From contig CANFIE010000087.1 in NCBI GenBank assembly GCA_947446625.1, positions 1 to 11,375 on the forward strand: DNA of 11,375 nucleotides. Reading direction: 5' to 3'. The translations under genes were made by a program, and so were the position numbers. The notes under the pieces were generated by a model that searched no databases, was not told the DNA's origin, and saw only the letters and a program-made list of their open reading frames with translations. The stretch comes from Acetobacteraceae bacterium (GTDB lineage Bacteria > Pseudomonadota > Alphaproteobacteria > Acetobacterales > Acetobacteraceae). This document shows, piece by piece, positions 1 to 7,381 of this stretch. Positions within the stretch are counted from its first letter, which is position 1, and every line of letters begins with the position of its first letter.

Positions 1-2033
1 CGCAGCAGCGTCATCACCTCGGTCAACGGGCCGCCCAGCTGGCCCACCAGGTCCAGGTAGCCGGGGCTCTCATTCAGCCCATGGAAGCGCAGCGTCGCCT
101 CGCGCGCCGTCAAGGCGCCGGGGCGGCCATCCGGCCCCGTCTGCCGGCCACCCTGGGCGCGCACGATGATCTCGGTGGGGCGGAATTCCACCGTGCCCGA
201 GGCCCCCACCAGCGGCGGCACCGGGCGCAGCCAATGCACCGTGGCGTCGCTCACCTCCAGCCCGCCGCTCAGCGCGGTCAGCACCACATCGTCCAAACTG
301 GCGGGCAGCGTGGCTTCCAGGGTCCAGCGGCCATTGCGGGCCAGCCCGGCGGTCACGTTCTGCGTCAGCCAACGATGCGGCGCGGTGGCGATGGTGCTTG
401 GCCAGATGCGCGGCAGGTCGGCGAACTCGGCCTGGTCCAGCCCGGCCTGGGCCAGCAGCCGCCAGGGCGCGGCGGCATCACCGGGCGGGCGGGTGGCCTC
501 GGCCGTCAGGCTCAGCGTGGTGGGCCGACCCAAGGGGGCGTTGGCCGGGCCGTTCAGCGGCGGCAGGCCGGGCAGGCGCAGCGCCAGACGCTCCAGCACC
601 ACCCGCTCGGGCGAGGCCTGGGCCAGCAATTCCAGGCTCTCCACCCGGCGGCGGCCACCTTCGGCAAAATCCAGCTCGGCCTGTTCCAGCGCCAGCCGGG
701 CTTCGGCGCGCTGCCAGGCAAATGAGCCATCGGTGGGGTTCAGCGCCAGGGTCAGGCTCAGCGCGGCCTCGCGCAGCCGGCCGGCGGGCAGCCGGGCCAG
801 GGCCTGGGCGCGCAATTCGGGCGCCGCCCATTCCGGCCAGGCGCGGCCCAGTTCCGGCACCGCCACCCCGGCCATGCTGGCATGCAGCCGGGCCTGCCAC
901 AGCCCCTCGGCCAAGGCAGCGTCGCCGGCCAGCACCAGTTCCGGCCCCAACCGGCCGCCCTGGCCGGGCAGGCGCAGCCGCGCCTCGCGCAGCGTCAGCG
1001 TGGCGGCATTGCCGCTGCCATTGGCTTCCAGCGCCGCGAAGCTCAGCCTTTGGCCCGGCGCCACCTCCACCGAACCCGCGCCGACGCTGACCCGCGCCCG
1101 CAGCGCCAGCCCACTGCCATCGGCATTCACATCGGCAAACAGCCCCAGCGCCACCGGGGCATCCAGCCGGCCCAGCTCGGCCACATCGGGCAGCACGGCG
1201 GCCAGTTCCGCCGGGCGCAGGCTGGGCAGGGTCAGCCCCAGGGTCAGCCGCGGCGGGCTGCCCACCACCTGGCCGGAAAGCCGCACCGGCACCACCAGCC
1301 CGGCCAGCGTAAGCATCGCCGAACCCTCGGCGGAAAGCCCCCCGGCGGCGGCGCGGCGCACATCCACATGCGGGTCCTGCAAGGCCCAGCTGCGGCCCAG
1401 CTTGCGGTCCAGCACCGTCACGCTGCCGCCATTCACCCGCAACCGACGCAGCGCCGTCAGGCTGCCAGCGTCCGAGGTTGGGCCGGTCAGCGCCGCCAGC
1501 ATTTCTGAAAGCCCCGGCATCTCCGGGGCGGGTTCGGCGGGTTCCGCCGTGTCGGTAGGCGCGGCTTCCGGCGCCGGCGGCGGCTCGTTCGGGCCGCCCA
1601 GCGTCAGCGCGCCATCGGTGCTGCGCACCAGCAGCAGGGTTGGGTTCACCAGGTCAATCGTTGCCGGCACCACCCGGCCATGCAGCAGCGCGGCAAGCGA
1701 GATGGTGGCCGCCGCATCCGGCAATTCGGCCCGCACTGCCCCGGCCGCATTCACCAGGCGCACGCCCTGCAGCCGAATATCCAGCGGCGCCGCCGTGCCG
1801 CTATGAAACCCCTCCCAGGCAATGGCCGCCTGGCCGATGCGCAATTGCGCCGTGGCGCCGGGTCGGTTCACCGCCTGTTCGATCTGGCGTGCCAGTGCGG
1901 GAATGGGCAGCGGGCCTTCACCCAGGCGCCAGGCCAGCACCACCAGGGCAATCACCACGGCAACCAGCGTGGCCATGGCCAGCCGCGCCAGGAAGTGCAG
2001 CCCGCGCAATGCTTGACCCGGCAGCCGCTTCAC
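1..2033 (-). CDS. AsmA/YhdP-like (DUF3971) envelope protein, C-terminus beyond the window
   Basis: The minus strand is open from 2033 to the window edge (about 677 codons) with typical GC-rich codons. It is a probable inner-membrane-anchored periplasmic protein of the AsmA-like superfamily, whose YhdP members are implicated in lipid transport to the outer membrane. Residues about 14-36 form one hydrophobic span after a short basic N-terminus, so the rest should be periplasmic. A Pro/Ala/Glu-rich linker lies at about 155-175, followed by repetitive beta-type sequence rich in Leu, Ala and Gly. A stretch near residues 541-560 (WPSTIATAPHRWLTQNVTAG) and another near 600-620 (GTVEFRPTEIIV) resemble DUF3971 proteins. 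I chose the GTG at 2033 because a purine-rich GGGAGAGGGAAGG precedes it. An ATG about 20 codons in would cut into the membrane span. Only 17 bp separate it from divergent glnE. Family is fairly sure; the cargo is unknown. Confidence 0.8.
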   Translation of the reverse strand, partial: MKRLPGQALRGLHFLARLAMATLVAVVIALVVLAWRLGEGPLPIPALARQIEQAVNRPGATAQLRIGQAAIAWEGFHSGTAAPLDIRLQGVRLVNAAGAVRAELPDAAATISLAALLHGRVVPATIDLVNPTLLLVRSTDGALTLGGPNEPPPAPEAAPTDTAEPAEPAPEMPGLSEMLAALTGPTSDAGSLTALRRLRVNGGSVTVLDRKLGRSWALQDPHVDVRRAAAGGLSAEGSAMLTLAGLVVPVRLSGQVVGSPPRLTLGLTLPSLRPAELAAVLPDVAELGRLDAPVALGLFADVNADGSGLALRARVSVGAGSVEVAPGQRLSFAALEANGSGNAATLTLREARLRLPGQGGRLGPELVLAGDAALAEGLWQARLHASMAGVAVPELGRAWPEWAAPELRAQALARLPAGRLREAALSLTLALNPTDGSFAWQRAEARLALEQAELDFAEGGRRRVESLELLAQASPERVVLERLALRLPGLPPLNGPANAPLGRPTTLSLTAEATRPPGDAAAPWRLLAQAGLDQAEFADLPRIWPSTIATAPHRWLTQNVTAGLARNGRWTLEATLPASLDDVVLTALSGGLEVSDATVHWLRPVPPLVGASGTVEFRPTEIIVRAQGGRQTGPDGRPGALTAREATLRFHGLNESPGYLDLVGQLGGPLTEVMTLL

Positions 2034-2050
2034 GCCTTCCCTCTCCCATC

Positions 2051-5011
2051 ATGCCCAGCGCACAGCCCCAAGCCCTGCCCCAAGCCTTGCCCGGGGCCTT
2101 TGACCCCGCCGCCGCCGAACGCCTGCTCGGCCGCTTCGCTGAACGCGATGCCATGGCCCAGGGTTTCGCCGCCAGCCCTGCAGGCCGCCCGCTGCTGGAA
2201 AGCCTGGGCGGCCACAGCCCCTATTTGGCCGACCTGGCCGTGCGCGAGGCCGCGACCCTGCTGCATTTGGCCGCCGAAGGCCCCGATGCCGCCATGGCTC
2301 GTGCCATGGCCCCACTGGCCGAGGCCGACCCGGCCCTGCCGCGCGAGAAGGTGGCGGCGCTGCTGCGCCAGGTGAAGCGGCAGGCGGCACTCATCATCGG
2401 CACCGCCGACCTGGCCGGGCAATGGGCGCTGGACAAGGTAACGGGCGCGCTCTCGACCCTGGCCGAGACCAGCATCGACTTCGCCTGCGCCCATTTGCTG
2501 CTGGCCGCCGCCGAGCGGGGCGAGCTGCGCCTTGACCCGGCCCCGGGCCGCACCCCCCGAGAAATTGGTGCGGGCAGCGGGCTGATTGTGCTGGGCATGG
2601 GCAAGCTGGGCGGGCGCGAGCTGAACTATTCCTCTGATGTTGACCTCATGCTGCTCTACGACCCCGATGCGGCAGCGTATCACAGAGACACGGCCGGCGC
2701 TGCCTATGTCCGCCTGGGGCGCGACCTTGTGAAACTCATGGAGGAACGCACCGCCGATGGCTACGTGTTCCGCACCGATTTGCGCCTGCGGCCCGACCCC
2801 GGCGCCACCCCCCTGGCGGTGAACCTGGCCGCCGCGCTGCAATACTATGAGACGCTGGGCCAGAACTGGGAGCGCGCCGCGCTGATCAAGGCCCGCCCCG
2901 TGGCCGGCGACCGCGCCCTGGGTGAAAGCTTCCTGGCCGAGCTGCGCCCCTTCATCTGGCGCCGCCACCTGGACTTCGCCGCCATGGCGGATATCCACAG
3001 CATCAAGCGGCAAATCCATGTCCACAAGGGCGCCAAGGGCGCCGGCGCCACCATTGCGCTGGCCGGGCATGACGTGAAGCTGGGCCGCGGTGGCATTCGC
3101 GAAATCGAGTTCACCGCCCAGGTGCTGCAACTCATCTGGGGCGGGCGAGACCCCCGCCTGCGCGACCCCACCACCCTGGGCGCCCTGGCGCTACTGGCCG
3201 GCGCCGGCAAGCTGGACCGCCGCGCCGCCGCCGACCTCGCCGAGGCCTATCTGTTCCTGCGGCAATTGGAACACCGCATCCAGATGGTGGATGACCGCCA
3301 GACCCACCGCCTGCCGGAAACCCCCGAGGGGCTGGCGCGCATCGCCAGCTTCATGGGCTACCCGGACCTGGCGGCCTTCACCGCCGCCTTCATGCACCAG
3401 TTGCAGCGGGTGGAGCGCCACTACGCCCGGCAATTCGAAAGCGCCCCGGCACTCAGCGGCGCCGCCGAGGGCAACCTGGTCTTCACCGGGGTGGATGACG
3501 ACCCCGAGACGCTGACCACTCTGCGCGAGATGGGGTTCACCGAACCGGCCTCGGTGGCTGCCATGGTGCGCGGCTGGCACCATGGCCGGCCCCGCGCCAC
3601 CCGCAGCGCCCGAGTGCGCGAGTTGCTGACCGCGCTGATGCCCACCCTGCTGGCCGCCTTTGGCCGCCAGGCCGAACCCGGCAAGGCGCTGGCGCGGTTC
3701 GACGCCCTGCTGAACCGGCTGCCCGCCGGGGTGCAGATGTTCTCGCTGCTGCATCGCAACCCGGCGCTGCTGGACCGCATTGCCGGCATTCTGGGGGCCG
3801 CCCCGGCCCTGGCGGACCACCTGGCGCAGAACGTGGCGGCGCTGGATGGCCTGCTGGCCGGGGATTTCGCCCCCGGCGGCGCCGATGGCACCGGGGCGCA
3901 GATCGCGGCGCTGGTGCAGGAGGCCCGGCACTTCGAGGAGGCGCTGGAAGCCACCCGCCGGCTGGCCTTTGAGCGCCGCTTTGAGATAGACGCCGCCAGC
4001 CTGGAGGGCCGGCTGGACGTGGCCAGCGCCGGCGCCCTGCGCGCCGATTTGGCCGATTCCGCCCTGGCCGCGCTACTGCCCTGCATCGGCGCCGACTTCG
4101 CCGAGCGCTACGGCACCGTACCCGGCGGCCAACTGGCCGTGGTGGCGCTGGGCAAGCTGGGCGGGCGCGAGATGCTGCCCGGCTCGGACCTGGATTTGGT
4201 GCTGGTGTACGACCACGCGCCCGAGGCCAGCGAAAGCACCGGCGGCCCGCGCGCCCTGCCCACCAGCCAGTACTTCATCCGGCTGGCGCATCAGGTGGTG
4301 GGGGCCATCACCTCGGCCGGCGCGGAAGGCCGGTTGTATGAGGTGGATATGCGCCTGCGCCCCAGCGGCAATAAAGGCCCGGTGGCGGTCAGCCTGGCAG
4401 CGTTTGAGGCGTATCAGGCGCACGAGGCCTGGACCTGGGAGCGCATGGCGCTGACCCGCGCCCGGGTGGTGGCCGGCCCGCCCGCCCTGCGCGAACGCAT
4501 CGAGGCCGTGCTGCGCGCCGCCCTGCTGCGGCCCGAAGGCACCCCCAATGTGCTGGCCGAGGCCGCCACCATGCGCGCCCGCATGCTGAAGGAGCTGCCG
4601 CCCGAGGGCATGTGGGATGTGAAGGCCATGCCCGGCGGGCTGGTGGAAGTGGAGTTCATCGCCCAGGCGCTGCAATTGGCCCACGCGCCCGCCCACCCCG
4701 GCATTCTGGCCACCAACACCGCCGAAGCCCTGGCCCGGCTGGGCCAGGCCGGGCTGCTGCCCGTCGCCGATGTGGCGATACTGACCCGGGCGGATCATTT
4801 ATGGCTGGCGATCTCGGGCCTGATCCGGCTGACCGTGGCCAAGCAGCGGCGCGAGGCGCTGCCCGCCCCGGTGGCCAGCGCCCTGCTGGCCGCCACCGCC
4901 CCCTATCTGCCCCGCCCGGCGGTTGACGTCGCCGACCTGCGCTCTCAGATGCAGGAGATTGCCGCCCAGGTGCGCGGCCTGTTTGAACGCCATTTGGGGG
5001 TTTTGGGATGA
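2051..5011 (+). CDS. glnE: Bifunctional glutamine synthetase adenylyltransferase/adenylyl-removing enzyme GlnE
   Basis: This 986-residue cytosolic enzyme attaches AMP to, and removes it from, glutamine synthetase, tuning nitrogen assimilation in response to PII and glutamine. Two nucleotidyltransferase domains are visible, as expected. The N-terminal (adenylyl-removing) one has GMGKLGG at about 182-188, SDVD at 195-198 and an acidic residue in RTDLRLRPD (D243). The C-terminal (adenylyl-transferring) one has LGKLGG at 700-705, SDLD at 712-715 and D766 in EVDMRLRP. All catalytic Asp residues are present, so both activities should be intact. Length is normal for the family. The start is uncertain: ATG 2051 leaves 17 bp to the divergent gene but has no clear Shine-Dalgarno sequence. 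An in-frame ATG at 2009, with AGGAAG 13 bases upstream, would overlap that gene. The stop codon overlaps the next start as ATGA, implying coupled translation with bcp. Confidence 0.95.
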   Translation: MPSAQPQALPQALPGAFDPAAAERLLGRFAERDAMAQGFAASPAGRPLLESLGGHSPYLADLAVREAATLLHLAAEGPDAAMARAMAPLAEADPALPREKVAALLRQVKRQAALIIGTADLAGQWALDKVTGALSTLAETSIDFACAHLLLAAAERGELRLDPAPGRTPREIGAGSGLIVLGMGKLGGRELNYSSDVDLMLLYDPDAAAYHRDTAGAAYVRLGRDLVKLMEERTADGYVFRTDLRLRPDPGATPLAVNLAAALQYYETLGQNWERAALIKARPVAGDRALGESFLAELRPFIWRRHLDFAAMADIHSIKRQIHVHKGAKGAGATIALAGHDVKLGRGGIREIEFTAQVLQLIWGGRDPRLRDPTTLGALALLAGAGKLDRRAAADLAEAYLFLRQLEHRIQMVDDRQTHRLPETPEGLARIASFMGYPDLAAFTAAFMHQLQRVERHYARQFESAPALSGAAEGNLVFTGVDDDPETLTTLREMGFTEPASVAAMVRGWHHGRPRATRSARVRELLTALMPTLLAAFGRQAEPGKALARFDALLNRLPAGVQMFSLLHRNPALLDRIAGILGAAPALADHLAQNVAALDGLLAGDFAPGGADGTGAQIAALVQEARHFEEALEATRRLAFERRFEIDAASLEGRLDVASAGALRADLADSALAALLPCIGADFAERYGTVPGGQLAVVALGKLGGREMLPGSDLDLVLVYDHAPEASESTGGPRALPTSQYFIRLAHQVVGAITSAGAEGRLYEVDMRLRPSGNKGPVAVSLAAFEAYQAHEAWTWERMALTRARVVAGPPALRERIEAVLRAALLRPEGTPNVLAEAATMRARMLKELPPEGMWDVKAMPGGLVEVEFIAQALQLAHAPAHPGILATNTAEALARLGQAGLLPVADVAILTRADHLWLAISGLIRLTVAKQRREALPAPVASALLAATAPYLPRPAVDVADLRSQMQEIAAQVRGLFERHLGVLG

Positions 5012-5475
5012 GCGAGATTGCCGTGGGCGGCGTGGCGCCTGCCTTCACCATGCCGGCCAGCGCCGGCCGCACCACCAGCAGCGCGGCACTGAAGGGCAAG
5101 CCCTACCTGCTGTACTTCTACCCCAAGGCCGATACCCCCGGCTGCACCACCCAGGCCTGCGGCATGCAGGAAGCCCTGCCGCAACTGGGCAAGCTGGGGC
5201 TGGAGGTGATTGGCGTTTCGCCGGACGCCGTGCCGAAGCTGGACAAATTCGCCGCCAAATACGGCCTGGCCTTCCCGCTTGCCTCTGATGCCGACAACGC
5301 CGTGGCCCTGGCCTATGGCGTGTGGGTGGAGAAAAGCATGTACGGCAAGACCTATATGGGCATCGAGCGGTCGAGCTTCCTCGTGGATGCCAAGGGCCAC
5401 ATTGCCGCCATGTGGCGCAAGGTGAAGCCGGCCGAGCATGCCGCCCAGGTGCTGGCGGCGGCGCAAGCGCTTTAA
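5008..5475 (+). CDS. bcp: Thioredoxin-dependent peroxiredoxin, Bcp/PrxQ type
   Basis: This 155-residue peroxiredoxin reduces hydrogen peroxide and organic hydroperoxides in the cytosol, using thioredoxin as reductant. The active-site segment YPKADTPGCTTQAC gives the peroxidatic Cys46 in the TPGCT motif. Cys51, five residues on, is the resolving position used by atypical two-Cys Bcp enzymes. The downstream GVSPD and ERSSFLVD motifs and the length match the family. The ATG at 5008 overlaps the glnE stop codon, so the gene is probably translated by coupling; a G-rich stretch just upstream is only a weak ribosome binding site. The pairing with glnE is most likely simple co-transcription, because no shared biochemistry is evident. 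Confidence 0.94.
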   Translation: MSEIAVGGVAPAFTMPASAGRTTSSAALKGKPYLLYFYPKADTPGCTTQACGMQEALPQLGKLGLEVIGVSPDAVPKLDKFAAKYGLAFPLASDADNAVALAYGVWVEKSMYGKTYMGIERSSFLVDAKGHIAAMWRKVKPAEHAAQVLAAAQAL

Positions 5476-5501
5476 CCCTGGCTTAGCAAAGCATCCGGCA
5501 T

Positions 5502-5538
5502 TGTCTCAGTTCTCGGGAACACGCCCGAAACGGAGACA
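5502..5538 (+). promoter_or_regulatory. Nested inverted repeat that could mask the ribosome binding site of the 57-residue ORF
   Basis: TGTCTC (5502-5507) is complementary to GAGACA (5533-5538), and inside it TCGGG (5513-5517) pairs with CCCGA (5524-5528). The right arm of the outer stem includes the GGAGA that serves as Shine-Dalgarno for the ATG at 5545. A folded leader could therefore hide the start site. No T-run follows, so it is not a standard terminator. The stems are short and this could be chance. Confidence 0.35.
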
Positions 5539-5544
5539 GCGCCG

Positions 5545-5718
5545 ATGCAGCCCGCCGATGACTGGGCGAATGCCGACCTGACCGCCGGTTTCCGCCCGGC
5601 GGACGCGCCCCTGCCCCTGCATCAGGTGCAGGCTGGGGCAGCCCGGGCCGAGCGTGATCGCATGCTGCTGATCCTGCTGGTCTGCTTCCTCGGCGCCCTG
5701 GTTCTCACCGCCGGTTGA
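5545..5718 (+). CDS. Small single-span membrane protein, 57 residues, function unknown
   Basis: This short ORF begins with ATG 8 bases after GGAGA (5532-5536). It encodes a polar N-terminal half with acidic and proline-rich stretches (start MQPADDWANADL). A basic and acidic patch (ARAERDR) follows, then one hydrophobic segment of about 17 residues (MLLILLVCFLGALVLTA) ending almost at the C-terminus. That layout fits a tail-anchored inner-membrane peptide with its N-terminus in the cytosol. It lies between bcp and ccrM, 69 bp after the former. Its TGA is part of the first GANTC site of the ccrM leader. I do not recognise a family. The good ribosome binding site and the coherent membrane segment argue that it is real, but a chance ORF cannot be excluded. 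Confidence 0.6.
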   Translation: MQPADDWANADLTAGFRPADAPLPLHQVQAGAARAERDRMLLILLVCFLGALVLTAG

Positions 5719-5765
5719 ATCGCTGCGTTGACACGCGACTCCCGCCTCAGGCAGTTTGCCGATTC
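5717..5765 (+). promoter_or_regulatory. ccrM upstream region with three GANTC sites and a TTGACA box
   Basis: GAATC (5717-5721), GACTC (5737-5741) and GATTC (5761-5765) lie within 49 bp just ahead of the CcrM-type gene. GANTC is the sequence this enzyme family methylates. A perfect TTGACA (5728-5733) is a possible -35 box, with only a weak -10 (CAGTTT at 5752-5757, 18 bases on). The middle GANTC falls in that spacer. In Caulobacter the ccrM promoter region also carries GANTC sites and responds to methylation state, so methylation-dependent control is a reasonable inference here. Confidence 0.6.
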
Positions 5766-5775
5766 GGGGCAAATT
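5753..5775 (+). repeat. Inverted repeat enclosing a GANTC site in the ccrM leader
   Basis: TTTGCC (5755-5760) is complementary to GGCAAA (5768-5773). The stem can extend to eight pairs (5753-5760 with 5768-5775) with one G-T wobble. The seven-base loop, 5761-5767, holds GATTC. It lies 17 bases before the proposed GTG start of ccrM. It could be an operator or an RNA hairpin. No T-run follows directly, so a terminator is unlikely. Confidence 0.5.
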
Positions 5776-5792
5776 CCGGGGGTTTTCTCAAC

Positions 5793-6878
5793 GTGGGCAC
5801 GGGGCTGGACCTGCCGCTGGACCAGGTACTGGTTGGCGACTGCATCACGCTGATGCAGCGGCTGCCGCCGGCCTCGGTGCACGCCATATTTGCCGACCCG
5901 CCCTACAACCTGCAACTGAAGGGCGACCTGCATCGCCCCGACCATTCGCTGGTGGATGCGGTTGACGACGCCTGGGACCAGTTTGAGAGCCTGGCGGTGT
6001 ACGACGCCTTCACCCGCGCCTGGCTGGCCGAAGCGCGGCGTGTGCTGCGGAAAGACGGCACCATCTGGGTGATTGGCAGCTACCACAATGTGTTCCGCCT
6101 GGGCACCGCGATGCAGGACCTTGGCTTCTGGGTGCTGAACGATGTGATTTGGCGCAAGGCCAACCCGATGCCGAATTTCCGCGGCCGGCGCTTCACCAAC
6201 GCGCATGAGACGCTGATCTGGGCGGCACGCGGCGCCGAGAGCAAGTACAAGTTCAACTACGCCGCCATGAAGGCGCTGAACGAAGACCAGCAGATGCGCA
6301 GCGACTGGCATATTCCGCTGTGCACCGGCAATGAACGCCTGCGCGACGAAGCCGGCAAGAAGCTGCACCCGACGCAAAAGCCCGAGGCCTTGCTGCACCG
6401 GGTCATCCTCAGTTGCACCTCACCGGGTGAAGTGGTGCTGGACCCCTTCCTGGGCAGCGGCACCTCGGCCGCCGTGGCCAAGCGGCTGGGCCGGCGCTTC
6501 ATTGGGCTGGAACGCGACGAGACCTACGCCTTCGCCGCCGCCGAGCGCATTGCCGCGGTGCAGCCGCTGGCCGAAAGCGTGGCGCTTTCGCTGCCCAGCA
6601 AAAAGGAACAGCCGCGCATTGCCTTTGGCGTGCTGGTGGAACGCGGCCTGGTGCCGCCGGGCAGCGTACTGTGCGACAGCAAGCGCCGCTGGCGCGCCAC
6701 CGTGGGCGCCGATGCCACGCTGCGCTGCGGCAGCACCACCGGCAGCATCCACAAGGTTGGTTCGCGGGTGCAGGAAGCGCCCAGCTGCAATGGCTGGGCC
6801 TTCTGGCACCTGGAAATGCCGGGCGGCAAGCTGCGGCTGCTGGATGATTTCAGGCAGGATATCGTGGCGGAGGGTTAG
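5793..6878 (+). CDS. ccrM: CcrM-type cell-cycle DNA adenine methyltransferase (GANTC)
   Basis: This is a beta-class N6-adenine methyltransferase, about 361 residues from the GTG at 5793, close to Caulobacter CcrM. The catalytic motif DPPYNL is at residues 35-40. The S-adenosylmethionine motif DPFLGSGT is at 217-224, in the order expected for the beta class. The C-terminal part (about 265-355, with GVLVERGLV, GSIHKVGSRVQ and CNGWAFWH) matches the extra CcrM domain (RAMA type) that contributes to DNA recognition. Known members methylate GANTC after replication and so time cell-cycle transcription. The frame stays open upstream to a TTG at 5715, but that extension does not look like CcrM sequence. 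GTG 5793 follows GGGGG by 10 bases and starts just before the conserved LPLDQVLVGDC. GANTC specificity is inferred from family likeness. Confidence 0.93.
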   Translation: MGTGLDLPLDQVLVGDCITLMQRLPPASVHAIFADPPYNLQLKGDLHRPDHSLVDAVDDAWDQFESLAVYDAFTRAWLAEARRVLRKDGTIWVIGSYHNVFRLGTAMQDLGFWVLNDVIWRKANPMPNFRGRRFTNAHETLIWAARGAESKYKFNYAAMKALNEDQQMRSDWHIPLCTGNERLRDEAGKKLHPTQKPEALLHRVILSCTSPGEVVLDPFLGSGTSAAVAKRLGRRFIGLERDETYAFAAAERIAAVQPLAESVALSLPSKKEQPRIAFGVLVERGLVPPGSVLCDSKRRWRATVGADATLRCGSTTGSIHKVGSRVQEAPSCNGWAFWHLEMPGGKLRLLDDFRQDIVAEG

Positions 6879-7330
6879 GGGAGCGGAAGATAAAGACCTA
6901 TAGCGCCCCAAACTGATTGCCTAAAGGCAGCGACCATCAAATCAGGCTGCAGAGCCCGAATAGTGTGATTGCGCCCCGGATAATGCCGCCCAAGCATTTG
7001 CATCTCCGAAGTAATTTTTTTCATTGCGTCTTCGGTAATTTTATCCATCATTTTGTCATTTTCATCGTCCGTATAAATATCTTGCGATTCTTTTGTTATT
7101 TTAAAATCTGCAATGTCGTAAATTGCTACGTATTCCCAGTTTCCACCAAGTCCATTTTCATGCTGCTCTAAACGTTTTAGCGCATTATTTTTTTGCTTTC
7201 CGTCATAGCCAATACGAGTCCATGAGAAGATATCATCACGGGCGGGGTTAATTCGACGAAGCAGAGCAATCGCCCGACGCACTTGCTGCAACCGGATCAC
7301 ATCGGTCAGCTCATTATTCTTGATAAACAC
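6875..7330 (-). CDS. Unrecognised AT-rich gene, 151 residues
   Basis: The minus strand codes for a soluble-looking protein with codons and GC content very unlike its neighbours. I placed the start at GTG 7330 because GGAGAG lies 5 bases upstream. The open frame reaches back only to a TTG at 7357, where a TAA three codons further stops it. The protein begins MFIKNNELTDVIRLQQVRRA. It has an arginine-rich helical N-terminus, a middle with NWEYVAIYDIADFKI, a very acidic and lysine-rich stretch (YTDDENDKMMDKITED), and ends LYLPLP. There are no membrane spans, signal peptide or known motif. It follows opgC by 51 bp on the same strand. Its TAA (6875-6877) overlaps the ccrM stop codon on the other strand. 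It is probably transferred DNA. It may also be the remnant of a longer gene. No function can be proposed. Confidence 0.65.
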   Translation of the reverse strand: MFIKNNELTDVIRLQQVRRAIALLRRINPARDDIFSWTRIGYDGKQKNNALKRLEQHENGLGGNWEYVAIYDIADFKITKESQDIYTDDENDKMMDKITEDAMKKITSEMQMLGRHYPGRNHTIRALQPDLMVAAFRQSVWGAIGLYLPLP

Positions 7331-7381
7331 AGCCGCTCTCCACCTTGGACCGCGCAAGAATGGTTATAATTTTTCGACTCT

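Noticed and set aside
166..1806. Long open frame on the plus strand (546 codons)
   Set aside because: Its product is a low-complexity Ser/Ala/Arg/Pro sequence of the kind made by antisense frames in GC-rich DNA; the minus frame reads as a recognisable AsmA/YhdP-like protein.
5715..5792. N-terminal extension of CcrM from the TTG at 5715
   Set aside because: The added 26 residues do not resemble CcrM, there is no ribosome binding site at 5715, and the stretch overlaps the GANTC-rich regulatory region and the stop of the small ORF.
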